Positions 50,398 to 61,100 of a DNA stretch of 64,000 nt are shown piece after piece. Each line of letters starts with the position of its first letter. Within the stretch, counting starts at the first letter, position 1. The notes under the pieces were generated by a model, which saw only the letters and a program-made list of their open reading frames with translations, had not been told where the DNA came from and searched no databases. The stretch is from Muribaculaceae bacterium Isolate-037 (Harlan) (GTDB lineage: Bacteria > Bacteroidota > Bacteroidia > Bacteroidales > Muribaculaceae): contig RIAZ01000001.1 of the NCBI GenBank assembly GCA_003762615.1, positions 62,001 through 126,000 of the forward strand, written 5' to 3'. The translations under genes and the position numbers were made by a program.

Positions 50398-51468
50398 TTA
50401 CTCTATGACCATCTCAAACTGGTCGAAACTCTCCGTGCGGTGTGCCAGATGACGTGTTGACGGGGATATACCAAACAGTGGTGAATATGTCTTCACCCCT
50501 ATCGTCTTTCCATCTGGCTTAAATTCAAGGATACGGAGCCAACCGTCGCCGCCATTCCCTTCCCAGCCGCCGCCAAGAGTCTGGACGTTAAACATCATCT
50601 GATGCAGATTCCTCCCTATTGAATTTTTATCGACACGATACGCCACCGAGTTCTCAAAACTACCGGTATCACCCATGTGTCCACACAACGCCAACACAAT
50701 ATTTTTCGATGGCTTCAGAAGTTTCTCCCACACCTGCTTACCCCAGTTGCGCGGAGTAATGTCATACGGCTCATTATCCGTCCATTCAGCCGTGCGCTCG
50801 GCAAGCAAAGAATGGGTGATGTAGATCACCTTATGATTCCGGAATCTGTCGCTATCTATCAGGCGTGCCGTCCAACCAAGCACCTCATCACGCGGTGCGA
50901 ACTCATTGCATACCACAAGCAACTTGCCCCATTCCGGCGACTCAAACTCAAATGCCGCATTCTCCAGCGACTCAACCCCGCTCCGATTAGGATACACTTC
51001 CACCGCGCAATCATACCATGCCTTGTTGCGTTCTATCGGGAAATATTCAGGGAACTTTGTATTCCCATTCTCGGAATGACGGTAGCCATAATCATGATTA
51101 CCTGCCGATATGATATATGGCACCTTGTTGTCAAGACGCTCAAACGATCGCGACACGTTCTCCCACATCTCCCTCGACGTCTGATTAAGCATCCTGCGGT
51201 TGCGGACGAGATTATCGTTCTGCTCTACGAGATCACCGGTGCAAAGCACAGCCTTGATATTGAGATTATCCACGTTATCCGCTATCCATGCCGTCTGGAG
51301 TTCAAACAATGGTTGGTTGATATCATACTTGATATACCCCTGTGGGTCGCCGAGAAGAATCATGGAAAACGAAGCCGGATCATCCAGCTGCTGACGGTCG
51401 GCGCGATCCTGTCCCATTGCCGTAAATACCGACAGAATAACACTTACACTTGCAAGAAATCTTTTCAT
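50398..51468 (-). CDS. Secreted calcineurin-like metallophosphoesterase
   Basis: The start at 51468 (MKRFLASVSVILSVFTAMGQ) gives a clean signal peptide; the frame also extends 12 codons upstream. The 356-residue product carries the dimetal motifs: GDPQG (40-44), GDLVE (78-82), GNHD (123-126), a central YITHS and CGHMGD near 245. It should hydrolyse a phosphoester in the periplasm; substrate unknown. The gene ends 21 bp from the bidirectional terminator; the epimerase gene lies upstream in the same direction. Confidence 0.8.
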   Translation of the reverse strand: MKRFLASVSVILSVFTAMGQDRADRQQLDDPASFSMILLGDPQGYIKYDINQPLFELQTAWIADNVDNLNIKAVLCTGDLVEQNDNLVRNRRMLNQTSREMWENVSRSFERLDNKVPYIISAGNHDYGYRHSENGNTKFPEYFPIERNKAWYDCAVEVYPNRSGVESLENAAFEFESPEWGKLLVVCNEFAPRDEVLGWTARLIDSDRFRNHKVIYITHSLLAERTAEWTDNEPYDITPRNWGKQVWEKLLKPSKNIVLALCGHMGDTGSFENSVAYRVDKNSIGRNLHQMMFNVQTLGGGWEGNGGDGWLRILEFKPDGKTIGVKTYSPLFGISPSTRHLAHRTESFDQFEMVIE

Positions 51469-51545
51469 AACCTTAAATCTTATATTTTTCACAAATTTAA
51501 GCATTATTATTCATTGAAATTGTATATAAGTGGTATCTAACTTCA

Positions 51546-52613
51546 TTATTTCCTTAATTCCCTTGTCGAGAAACTGAAGAATATCTGTTGACAGTATCTT
51601 TCTCCGGGTCGCAGCAATTGCGAGGGGAACGAAGGTCGGTTGGGCGCATCAGGGAAACCCTGACATTCTATCGCCACTCCTGACCCTTTGTCATATTCCC
51701 CTCCGGATATGCTTTCCGGACTCCCTTTAAGCCATCCGCCGGTATAGACCTGCACTCCAGGTTGCGTGGAAAAAACTGTGAGTCGCCGACCCGAACGCTC
51801 CGAATCAAGCACAGCCACTTTCTGCAACCTCCCCGGTTGCCAATTATCAACGATCCAACAAGTGTTGTAACCCCTCCCATATATAAGATCCGGGAAATCC
51901 GCCTCAATATCCATCCCCAGTCTCTTCGGGGATGTGAAATCCATCGGAGTTGACACCACATCCGCCAGTTCACCTGTGGGTATGAACGCGGAATCGGTAG
52001 GCAGGTATCTCGACGCATTGAGCCATAACTCATGACCCAGCACCGAACCGGCATCCTCCCCGTCAAGATTGAAATACGCATGATTGGTGAGATTGCCCAC
52101 CGTCGGCTTGTCGGTCACTGCCTCCAGATGCAATTCAAGCATATTACCATCGGTCCATACATAAGTGGCACTAACCGACAGATTCCCCGGATAACCCTCA
52201 TCCCCATCCTCCGACAAGAGGGTGAAACGCACCCGACGGTCATCAATAATCTCCACATCCCATATCCGGTTATGAAAACCAGACGGACCGCCATGTAAAG
52301 CATTAGGATAATCATTCTGCGCCAGATGATACGTCTCCCCGTCAATCATAAATTCGCCGTTCGATATACGATTGGCATACCTTCCGGGAATCTTTCCCGC
52401 ACACGGTCCATCTCCGATATAATCCGCCGGATTACCATATCCGAGCACCACATCCGCCAGATTACCATTACAATCCGGCACAATTACCGACACTATGCCC
52501 GCACCGACTGACGACAATGTGACCGACGCCCCGGATTGGTTCCGGAGCGTCAGATAAGTTATTTTCCCTATCACGCAATCAAACGTCGCGATACTGATAC
52601 CATTCTCTTTCAT
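51546..52613 (-). CDS. galM: Aldose 1-epimerase
   Basis: The 355-residue galactose mutarotase-fold protein has the catalytic-region motifs PGRYANRI (73-80), HGGPSGFHNRIW (about 105-116), TNHAYFNLDGE and a C-terminal ECQGFPDAPN. It interconverts alpha- and beta-anomers of aldoses. No galactose pathway genes flank it, so it probably serves sugars released by the GH2 enzymes. No signal peptide is visible. About 78 bp upstream of the metallophosphoesterase start; co-transcription possible. Confidence 0.85.
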   Translation of the reverse strand: MKENGISIATFDCVIGKITYLTLRNQSGASVTLSSVGAGIVSVIVPDCNGNLADVVLGYGNPADYIGDGPCAGKIPGRYANRISNGEFMIDGETYHLAQNDYPNALHGGPSGFHNRIWDVEIIDDRRVRFTLLSEDGDEGYPGNLSVSATYVWTDGNMLELHLEAVTDKPTVGNLTNHAYFNLDGEDAGSVLGHELWLNASRYLPTDSAFIPTGELADVVSTPMDFTSPKRLGMDIEADFPDLIYGRGYNTCWIVDNWQPGRLQKVAVLDSERSGRRLTVFSTQPGVQVYTGGWLKGSPESISGGEYDKGSGVAIECQGFPDAPNRPSFPSQLLRPGERYCQQIFFSFSTRELRK

Positions 52614-52618
52614 TCGAT

Positions 52619-52801
52619 TTAATCTCCTCCCAACGGACGGAACTCACCATTACCACCCATCCCATCTTTCGACGTGACCGAGGCTCCGGCATAAGCATCA
52701 CCCATTGACACTATTTTCAATTGCTTTTCAAATTCAGAACGTGGCAATGTAGTGTCTACGTGTATGCGTCGCTCTCTTCCGGGCAAAATAGACCTTACCA
52801 C
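52619..52801 (-). pseudogene. Possible short remnant before the epimerase gene
   Basis: A 60-residue frame (VDTTLPRSEFEKQLKIVSMG in the middle, ending GEFRPLGGD) 5 bp upstream of the epimerase start. It resembles the end of a protein but has no recognisable family or promoter. The rest of the gap to 52934 shows nothing else. Confidence 0.25.
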
Positions 52802-52934
52802 ATTCTACACAAAACGACTGAAACGAGTGGTGCTTCCATTCCTATTTTGATCGATAATATATATCGCCCTTCCATTATTGCTTGGGAAAGCATCTTTAGA
52901 CGACAGCTCCCATACACTAATACGTCACTGCAAT

Positions 52935-54152
52935 TCAGTAGACAGTCTTGAGGAAATCACGTAAATGTATGTGGATGATTCCCGGATACTCTTTAACGGG
53001 TCCAACGATATCTTCCATTGTAACGACATACTTCGGGAAGTCGTCTTTGATTGCCCGAAGGTTTCCGAACTCACGTTTGATAGTCTCCTCTGTGGAGAGT
53101 TTGTAGGCAACTTGAATATAAATTGTCTTGTCGCCTTTCTTTGCAACAAAGTCAATCTCTCCGGAGGGGATAACTCCTACATATATATCAAATTCTTGAA
53201 TGAGAAGATGGTTGCGTACAATGTTCTCAATGATTTTTTCAATGCTGCCAAAAACATTAGGCATCTCGTTGATGATACAGTTGCGAAGACCATGGTCGCA
53301 GAAGTAATATTTCTCAATCAGCTCGAAAATACGCTTACCATGTATGTCATATCTGGAGAGCTGATTAATAATGAGCGCATTGGATATGGACTTAATATAC
53401 TTTGTTGCTACATCATTGGTCACCTTGGAACCTTGCGATTTGAGATATTTCACTATGCTGTTGACCGAGACAAGCTGTCCTACATTATCTGCAAGAAAGA
53501 GAATCAGGTTTTCCAAAAATTTAATATTGCGGATTTGTTCACGGGCTACGATGTCTTTAAGGACTATCGTGTTGTAGACCCCCTGCAAGTATGCTTTTAT
53601 CTCCGGCACATCATCAAACTGATAATTCGCCAGACCTGGCATTCCTCCGAAACTGATATATTTAAGCAACGCTTCATGACCGTCAGAAAGGTTGTGGAAC
53701 CTCAAGAATTCTTCGTATCCGAGACTTCGAATGTTTATCTCGATATATCTTCCGGAAAATTTGGTAGCAATCTCCGAAGAAAACATATAGGCATTGCTTC
53801 CGGTTGCAATTATCTGACAACGGTCTTCTGCATAAAGGCTTCTCAGCGCAGTTTCATAGCCATCAATATCCTGAACCTCATCAATAAGAAGGTAATTCTC
53901 TTCTCCGAGAGGCAAATTTTCGACAGCATGGGCATAAAGATCATCAGATGTTTTGATGAAATTAAAACTGTTAAAATCCTTATCTATAAACAGCACATTG
54001 GATTTGGGCTTGTTTTGGCTCAACCAATTTGAAAGGCTTCTAAGTATAAAACTTTTCCCTACTCGTCTTTGTCCAACCAGAACAAGCATCATGCCACGGT
54101 TAAGCTGCCTGATGATTCTGTTGATGTAAATCGGACGGTCAATAATTTTCAT
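52935..54152 (-). CDS. DUF4143-type AAA ATPase
   Basis: From ATG 54152 (MKIIDRPIYINRIIRQLNRG) the 405-residue product has the AAA_14/DUF4143 layout: P-loop GQRRVGKSF (about 27-35), Walker B YLLIDEVQDI (about 87-96), the FSGRYIEINIRSLGYEEFLRF segment and a C-terminal restriction-endonuclease-like DUF4143 domain ending in EIDFVAKKGDKTIYIQVAYK (the D...QVxYK pattern). Function of this very common Bacteroidetes family is unknown. The upstream region duplicates that of the GH2 gene at 45319. Confidence 0.8.
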   Translation of the reverse strand: MKIIDRPIYINRIIRQLNRGMMLVLVGQRRVGKSFILRSLSNWLSQNKPKSNVLFIDKDFNSFNFIKTSDDLYAHAVENLPLGEENYLLIDEVQDIDGYETALRSLYAEDRCQIIATGSNAYMFSSEIATKFSGRYIEINIRSLGYEEFLRFHNLSDGHEALLKYISFGGMPGLANYQFDDVPEIKAYLQGVYNTIVLKDIVAREQIRNIKFLENLILFLADNVGQLVSVNSIVKYLKSQGSKVTNDVATKYIKSISNALIINQLSRYDIHGKRIFELIEKYYFCDHGLRNCIINEMPNVFGSIEKIIENIVRNHLLIQEFDIYVGVIPSGEIDFVAKKGDKTIYIQVAYKLSTEETIKREFGNLRAIKDDFPKYVVTMEDIVGPVKEYPGIIHIHLRDFLKTVY

Positions 54153-54167
54153 AATCATATTAAAAAT

Positions 54168-54300
54168 AATTCTGCACAAAGTTACATTCTATAACCGAAA
54201 GAAACAAGAATAAATCCAAAAGTTTAGACCATATCCGTAAAGTTTTGGATATTTTAGCAATTCTTTCAGTGTATAATCGAAATTTTCCTCAACTTGCAAA
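54168..54300. repeat. Duplicated upstream region, copy 2, with a minus-strand promoter
   Basis: Closely similar to 47816-47955. It carries TAACTTTG on the minus strand (54184-54177), 25 bp before the ATPase start. Confidence 0.6.
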
Positions 54301-54344
54301 ACTCACTCTAAACCGTCATAGTGACCGTAGTTGTTGAGTTTTTC

Positions 54345-54377
54345 TTTGTAAATATTCCTGAATTTTATTTATCTTTG
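54345..54377 (+). promoter_or_regulatory. Promoter of the AraC-family gene
   Basis: TTTG (54345-54348) and TATCTTTG (54370-54377) are separated by 21 bp, a full match to the Bacteroidetes consensus. The transcript starts just before ATG 54399. Confidence 0.7.
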
Positions 54378-54398
54378 CAAAACTTCTTGTAAATACTC

Positions 54399-55286
54399 AT
54401 GCAGATGGAACGGAAAAGTGATGGGTTTGATAATCAGAAGGTGATTGTCATTCCAAATGACATTCTTAAGATTTTGGCTTCCGACAAGCTGACCCGATTG
54501 CTATATATCACGGATATCGGATTCTATCCTCATGCAGCAGGGCATTACCGTTCTCGTAAGGATGGATCCAATCAGAATATACTGATATATTGCAAGGATG
54601 GCGAAGGTTGGTATATGGTCAACGGCAAACGTTGCACGGTAGGCAGAAATCAATTCTTTGTAATATCTGCCGGAACGCCTCATATATATGCCGCATCCGA
54701 CACTAATCCCTGGAGTATCTTCTGGATGCACTTCACCGGGGAGATGGCTGATCTCCTCAACGATATGTATAATCAGACACATACCATTCCTGAAACTTCT
54801 GATTCAAGATTTGATGCAAGAAACCAGATGTTTGAAGAGATATTCATCAACCTTTGGCGAGATTATAACATCGAAAACCTTCGGTATTCTTCCATGGTGT
54901 TATGGCATTTCATCGGTTCGTTGGCGTATATCCCACAGTTCCGGCTGATAACTCATGACGACAGCACTGACGTGATTGAGAAGGCAATTTCATTCATGAA
55001 GAGTTCAATAAATAAAATCCTGTCACTTGAAGAGATTGCCTCCCATGTGAATTACTCACCATCTCATTTCGGTCTTATATTCTCAAAGCGTACAGGATTC
55101 ACACCGATCAACTATTTCCACAACCTGAAGATACAGGCGGCGTGCCGATATCTTGACTTCTCCGATCTAAAGATAAAGGAAATCGCCCAAATGCTCGGCT
55201 ATTACGACCAGTACCATTTCTCAAAGACTTTCACAAAAGTAATGAAGATCTCCCCTTCTGAATATAAATCGCGTGACAAGGGTTAA
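54399..55286 (+). CDS. AraC-family transcriptional regulator
   Basis: The 295-residue protein has an N-terminal cupin-like ligand domain (about 40-150, HAAGHYRSRKDGSNQNILIY, typical of AraC sugar sensors) and a C-terminal double HTH (about 195-295; SLEEIASHVNYSPSHFGLIF, then KEIAQMLGYYDQYHFSKTF). Divergent in position from nothing, but adjacent to and convergent with the sugar operon ending at 55358, it probably controls that operon through its promoter near 62930. A second in-frame start (MERKSDG) is at 54405. Confidence 0.85.
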   Translation: MQMERKSDGFDNQKVIVIPNDILKILASDKLTRLLYITDIGFYPHAAGHYRSRKDGSNQNILIYCKDGEGWYMVNGKRCTVGRNQFFVISAGTPHIYAASDTNPWSIFWMHFTGEMADLLNDMYNQTHTIPETSDSRFDARNQMFEEIFINLWRDYNIENLRYSSMVLWHFIGSLAYIPQFRLITHDDSTDVIEKAISFMKSSINKILSLEEIASHVNYSPSHFGLIFSKRTGFTPINYFHNLKIQAACRYLDFSDLKIKEIAQMLGYYDQYHFSKTFTKVMKISPSEYKSRDKG

Positions 55287-55299
55287 CCCTTGCCACGCG
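55270..55299 (+). terminator. Terminator of the AraC-family gene
   Basis: CGCGTG (55270-55275) to CACGCG (55294-55299) close a stem with AAGGG/CCCTT inside. It overlaps the end of the coding region and is followed by TTCTTC. Confidence 0.55.
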
Positions 55300-55357
55300 T
55301 TCTTCACACTTAAACCATCAAATACCTTTACCTATTTATGTTGTATAAGTTTCATTA

Positions 55358-58162
55358 TCAATCATAGATTGATGTGGCGGATGTCGAAACATATTTGCCG
55401 TTACTCTTCAAGATTCCAGACAAACTTGACACATCTACCGATCCCGACGGATTGAAGGAAGGGGATGTCATATATTGCAACAGACTGTAAAGTAACTGAC
55501 GGCGTTCCGGAGCAGTTGCATCTGAATTATGCCCAAGCAAATCAATACTGCTGAATATCAGTTTCCCTTTACCGCAATTAGCCTCAAATATGGAAGCCAA
55601 CCGTCGATTATTGACAAAATTATCCACCTGTTTGATTATTGGCATGGCTCCGGGAATGGAATCTATGTCAACGGTAGTGGAATGTTTCAACAAATCCCAC
55701 CATTGCCAATTGCTGTGCATCTCTGTCGGGAATGACTTCAAAGCCTGATGATTCGGGTCACAGAGAAGTCCCATTGTACCAGCCTGATTCGGGAAATGAA
55801 CCGGACTCCAGAACACCGGCACAAATTTACCCTCCAGTCCTCGTATGGTGGCATAATCAGGTGAGAATAGCACCTTCTCCCCCTTTTCAAGACTCTCTAA
55901 AGCCTTAGCAAGGTTATCGGTAACAACTATTTGGCTCATCAGATTTTCAATATCTGATGCCTTTATCTCCGGATATACCCATATCGACCAAGTATTGTGA
56001 GCTAACGTGCCATCCACACTCACATCAAATATTAATTTATCGGCACGACCTGTCTTGACTTCTGTTGAAACCTTACCTACGTTGGTATTCTCTCCATTAA
56101 TAAGATTCTTATCAGGCAGATACCCGGAGGCGAATATCTTACCCTCCGTATCCGACAATTGCCATTTCACCTTGGCTTCATCTATATTCTCTCCGGAATA
56201 ATTGGCGATACTTATATCGGCATTAAACACGTCGCCGCTTCTGTATATCGGGGTGCCGAAATATGCCAATGGCACCACAGGAGAGCAGAACTGACGAAAT
56301 TCCTCAGGCTCTATCACCCCTTTCGAATCCCAGAACGCATCAAGCAGACCCACTAATGCCGTTCCCTGTCCGGGGAAATCGTGCAAGTCAAGCAATTGGA
56401 ATCCGCTTATAGCCTTTGTCTTCATGGCACGTTCAATCTCCTCTTTATAAAGTATTGCAGCAAGTTTTCCTGACGCATGAGTCCAATCAGATGCCTCTCC
56501 AATCAATCCTTTTGACTCCATATCTTTCTTGACTGCCATGAAATTCAAGGGCATAAGGGTGCCGGTATATTTATCTATTTCAGAAAGATTGGGATAGACG
56601 GAATATTGACCTATCTCATGAGTGACCAACGGCACTGTTATGTTCTTCACCCCTTCATCAAAATTCTTATCAAATCTCGGTGATTCGCTGTCAAACACAC
56701 CCTGACCACGCACCCAGCCATCGTTTGTCCATTGAGTGATAAAGAACTGGTCATGAGGTTCGGGATAAGCCCCATGCCCTTTCTCAAACGTAAATGACGA
56801 TGCAGCATACAAGTGACGGGGATCGGTCTTTCGCATATATTCCACAATGCCGTTCAAAGTGTCGAAATCCGGCTGTAACTCATTCCCACAAGTCATCATC
56901 ACAAACGACGGATGACTGCCATACTCTCTTATGATACGGTCATATTCCTTATAGATATAGTTTGTCGTAAGGGAATCCTGACCAACAGTCAGCGACCATT
57001 GAGGCAGCTCCACCTGAAGATAGAAACCCTTCTTGTCTGCCACCTTGAATGCCGCTTCAGGCGGACACCACGAATGGAAACGGAGATGATTCAATCCGTA
57101 TTCTTTCGCTGTGGAAAACACTTTCTCCCAACCCGCCTCATCTGTAGGAGGCGTGCCGGTAAGTGGGAAAATGCAACATTCAAGCGTGCCTCGCAGAAAC
57201 ACAGGCTTATTATTTACCAAAATATCTGTACCCTCGGAACTAACTTCCCGGAAACCAAAATCCACACTCTTCTGTGCTCCGGATGAAATGACACTTGCAA
57301 CCATATTATAGACTGCCGGAGAGAACTCATACCATGCCTTAAAACCAGCTCCGCTACAATCCATACTAATCTCAACATTATTCAATCCAGGAAGTAACAT
57401 GACTTTCTCACGAGTCTTCACTTTGCCAACATTCAGATTAATCTCTGTAGTGACAGTATCAGAAGTGTGATTATACAGTTCCAACTTTGACAACAACGGT
57501 TTTTCCGGGTCTGTGGCATAGACTGCCATTTGGTCTATGCTTATATCCGGGAGTGCTGTCAAGGTCATATTGCCCAAGACACCGTTCCACATCACCTGCG
57601 TGTTGTTGGTATAGGCGTGTGCCAAATCATTCACAGATATGTCGTAACGTTTTGAATTGTCAATACGCAGGGTGAGCGTATGCTTCCCTTTCGTCAATGC
57701 CGGTATAGAAAAACGATGCGGAGTTGTCAGACTCTCCTGAGCAGTGTCAACCTCCTCCCCGTCAATCCACAGACGGCTCTGCCATAACACTCGTCCCAAT
57801 TCCAACGAAAGCGGTCTATTTGCCATCTCTTCAGTTATCTCCACATCCCGCTGATACCATGCCGGCCCTACATAAGAATATTTTCTTGTGAGATGCAGCA
57901 ATTGTGTTTTTTCAAGCCTCGCATCCAATCGGCAAGAGTCGCCCTTACCATTCGTATCCATTGTGCCCGGCAAGGTGACAACATCATCCAACAATGATGC
58001 CGACCAGTTTTCCGATATACCTCTGTCAAGAGAATCAATTCTGAATCGCCATTCTCCCGACAAATCTATCTGTAATGGATTATGGTCAATGGCACCACAT
58101 GCCATAAACCATAGTCCTGAAATTAATACAGATAGAATACCAATTATTATATTCCTTCTCAT
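55358..58162 (-). CDS. GH2 lipoprotein glycosidase
   Basis: The 934-residue protein has a lipobox FMAC (Cys 22) so it is membrane-anchored, followed by a sugar-binding domain (30-210), an immunoglobulin-like domain and a TIM barrel (315-620). The acid/base Glu is in MTCGNELQ (E428) and the nucleophile is probably in VTHEIGQYS (E516), both expected for GH2. The C-terminal 300 residues are beta domains of unknown type. Last gene of the minus operon with the sugar porter; it overlaps the upstream TPR gene by 4 bp. Glycan target not determined. Confidence 0.8.
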   Translation of the reverse strand: MRRNIIIGILSVLISGLWFMACGAIDHNPLQIDLSGEWRFRIDSLDRGISENWSASLLDDVVTLPGTMDTNGKGDSCRLDARLEKTQLLHLTRKYSYVGPAWYQRDVEITEEMANRPLSLELGRVLWQSRLWIDGEEVDTAQESLTTPHRFSIPALTKGKHTLTLRIDNSKRYDISVNDLAHAYTNNTQVMWNGVLGNMTLTALPDISIDQMAVYATDPEKPLLSKLELYNHTSDTVTTEINLNVGKVKTREKVMLLPGLNNVEISMDCSGAGFKAWYEFSPAVYNMVASVISSGAQKSVDFGFREVSSEGTDILVNNKPVFLRGTLECCIFPLTGTPPTDEAGWEKVFSTAKEYGLNHLRFHSWCPPEAAFKVADKKGFYLQVELPQWSLTVGQDSLTTNYIYKEYDRIIREYGSHPSFVMMTCGNELQPDFDTLNGIVEYMRKTDPRHLYAASSFTFEKGHGAYPEPHDQFFITQWTNDGWVRGQGVFDSESPRFDKNFDEGVKNITVPLVTHEIGQYSVYPNLSEIDKYTGTLMPLNFMAVKKDMESKGLIGEASDWTHASGKLAAILYKEEIERAMKTKAISGFQLLDLHDFPGQGTALVGLLDAFWDSKGVIEPEEFRQFCSPVVPLAYFGTPIYRSGDVFNADISIANYSGENIDEAKVKWQLSDTEGKIFASGYLPDKNLINGENTNVGKVSTEVKTGRADKLIFDVSVDGTLAHNTWSIWVYPEIKASDIENLMSQIVVTDNLAKALESLEKGEKVLFSPDYATIRGLEGKFVPVFWSPVHFPNQAGTMGLLCDPNHQALKSFPTEMHSNWQWWDLLKHSTTVDIDSIPGAMPIIKQVDNFVNNRRLASIFEANCGKGKLIFSSIDLLGHNSDATAPERRQLLYSLLQYMTSPSFNPSGSVDVSSLSGILKSNGKYVSTSATSIYD

Positions 58163-61100
58163 TTTTCCGATAGATTAAAGAATGAACGGGATGAGAGTAT
58201 GCCTACATGATTGGGGTTGATTCTCTCCGCTTCGGTCAGGAATTTCTCTGCCTTGTCATAATTGCCAAGACCGAAATGACCGAGTGCCATCATATAGAGG
58301 CAATGCACTCTGTTTGTCTCATTGAGATCGCCGTCCCACACAAGAAGATCCGGTAATGACACCGCGAAGTAATCAGGTTTCTGATCCTCAAAGATATGGT
58401 TCTCTCCATATACCACCAAGCGATTGAAACGTCCTTTAGCCTTATCATAATTTCCGGTAGCCATGCAGCACAATCCGGCATAGAAGAGTTTATCGGGAGC
58501 TGCGTCATTGTAGTAGAGAGCTGCTGTCGGTTCCTCCGGTGCTATCATGCCGGCTTTCCAGCACTCCATAGCCTTATCCTTGTCGCCGTTAAGCTCGTGA
58601 GCCTTACCCAACAGATACATGAAATCATTCTCTAATGCTCCGTGCAGCTTACCCTCTCCAAGATTGTGGGGATAGACCAGACATTCCTCAAGCAGACGGA
58701 TTGCCTCCGCAAGATTCTCCTTCGTAGGATTAGCGATAAGTCTCTTCGCCATCTCCACACGGCTGAACTGATACTGTGCAGGAACCTTGCCTTCACCACC
58801 CTCCCACGGATGGAACGTGTGGGCATCAAGAAGAGTCTTAGCCTTATCAAAATCTCCGGTGAAATTAAGAAGTGTAATCTGCTCCAAAAGGAGGTCATCC
58901 CTGCGGCTGACAAGCGACGGATATTTCTCCAAGAATGCAAGACGGTCGGCATGGCTGCGACCGAGACGCTTATAAAGCTGGTCAAGCTCCATCAGCACAC
59001 GGGCATCAGTCCGGTCAAGTTCAAACGCACGCACCATCATTTCAAGAGCCTTATCCTTATCGTTCAATTTATTATATGCCGCCAAAGCAAGGTTTCTCCA
59101 TACGGTGGGGAATGTCGGGTCAAGTTCAGACGATTTTGTCCACAATGCTATGGCAAGATCATACTGACGTTTGTCGTAGTATAGATTACCAAGATAATAT
59201 GGAGCACGTGCATCCGACGGATTATACTTCATAGCCACGTTGAGCGCAAGGATAGCCTCTATACGGGTGGGGAAGCAATACTCAGGTGAGATTGTCACAG
59301 CCTCCTTATACATAGCCTCTGCCTCAACTATATTGCCTGACTCATGAAGGCTCCACGCCATATAATAGCGGGTCATCGGAGTCACGGCGGTCTCCTCTAT
59401 CGCCATACCCCATATCTTGGCTGCATCGGTATATGCTCCCGCCGCACAATAGTCGAGTGCAAGCTGGTCATAATCATTAGCATCCTTGCGCATCATCTCT
59501 CGCATCTCCGCATACTTACCGAGTTCATAGAGACATCCGAAGTTGAACGGATCTATTGCAAGCGATTCGGCCGCAAACTTCTCAGCCTCCTCTTTCTTCC
59601 CCATGAGCATAAGGATATGAGTCTTCAGGGCACGTGCCTTGTGGTTATGCCAGTTGCGGATAAGCGAACGGTCAACCTCATAAAGAGCATCCTCAAGACG
59701 CCCCTGACCGTTTGAGATCTGTGCACACGCCATATAGCCGGCATCCTGCCAACCGCCATTCCATGTAGACTTATAGAAACGGTCGTAAGCCTCATCCGTC
59801 TTACCTTGAAGTTTCAATGCAAGACCGAGATTAAACAGAGGTTCACCATCATACGGGTTGGGATTTCGCTTCATAAGCACCTTGACAGCCGTGCGCAGAT
59901 ACTTCTCCCCCTTGTCGAAACGTCCCTTGCGGATATACCACAATCCGAGTGCATTGTTGCATCTCACGTCGATGGGGTCACGACGGAGACCCTCCTCATA
60001 ATAATCCACCGGATTGAATGTGGCATGACGATACTGTTCGAGATGCAGACCGGTAAGATACAATTGCTCCACAGTCTTTATCTCTTCCGGACGGAGTGCC
60101 GCCTCTGCCGCATCGGGTATAGGACGGATTTCATCCGGTTCCGGCTCCCACACGAGAAGTTCCTTACCCTTGGCATCGGATATGACAACTCTCAGATTGC
60201 TCCATTCTGCATCTCCGGACGTAATCTCCTTGTCGTAGACCATCACAGGCGACATGGTTAAAGTCTCTGAATACAGACTCTCCTCGCCATTGTAAAGAGT
60301 GATGACCACATCCTGCTCTGAAGTGGCGAACACCTTCAGACGCACCTTACCCTCTCCGGCACGGTCTATATTCATGAGAAGATCCTTGGATGCGTTCTTC
60401 ACTATGCCGAGTTCGCGATACGGTAGGAAATACTGGGTGAATGATTTCTCCTCAAAAGGCATGAGCCAAGTGAAGTCAGGCTGATTCTCTGTGTAGACAC
60501 CTGCCATAAGCTCGATATACGGACCATCCTCATCGGTAAGGTTGCGGTCCCAAGCCTGACCGAAGTCACCGTTACCCCAAGTCCACTGTTTCTTTCCGGG
60601 TGATACATGATGGTTTGCGACGTGCAACATTCCGGCACGTGTGTCATTCTCATACCCACCCTCAAAGTTATATTTTGAATTGACCGCCATATAAGAGGTC
60701 GGCACCTTGATATTCTTATAGTTGGAGATGTCCACGCCAGCGGAATAATCCATCTTGTAGTAAGTGCCTGTGGCAATCGGGAACGAGCTTACAGCACGCT
60801 TACCATGGTCGAACACGGCATTGACATCTGCCGGGAAAACGCTCTGATAGTCGTCATTGACAGCCACTGCCGGGTTTGCCCACCAAAGGAAGGTCTGGGG
60901 CATCGGAGTAGGATTATAGAGCACACCCTTTATTTCAAGATATGCCTTGCCGGGACGAAGGGTGAAACCAGCCATACCCTTCTGCGAGAACATGCGCTCT
61001 CGCTCGTTGACCCAAACCGTCACTGAGCCGTCGGCATTCTCCTCTATCTTGGAATCAACGGGCATATACGTCGACGGACGATGATGCTGAGGCCAGTTGA

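Noticed and set aside
52965..54032. A 355-codon plus-strand frame opposite the DUF4143 ATPase
   Set aside because: It is antisense to a gene with clear Walker motifs. The product has no recognisable domain.
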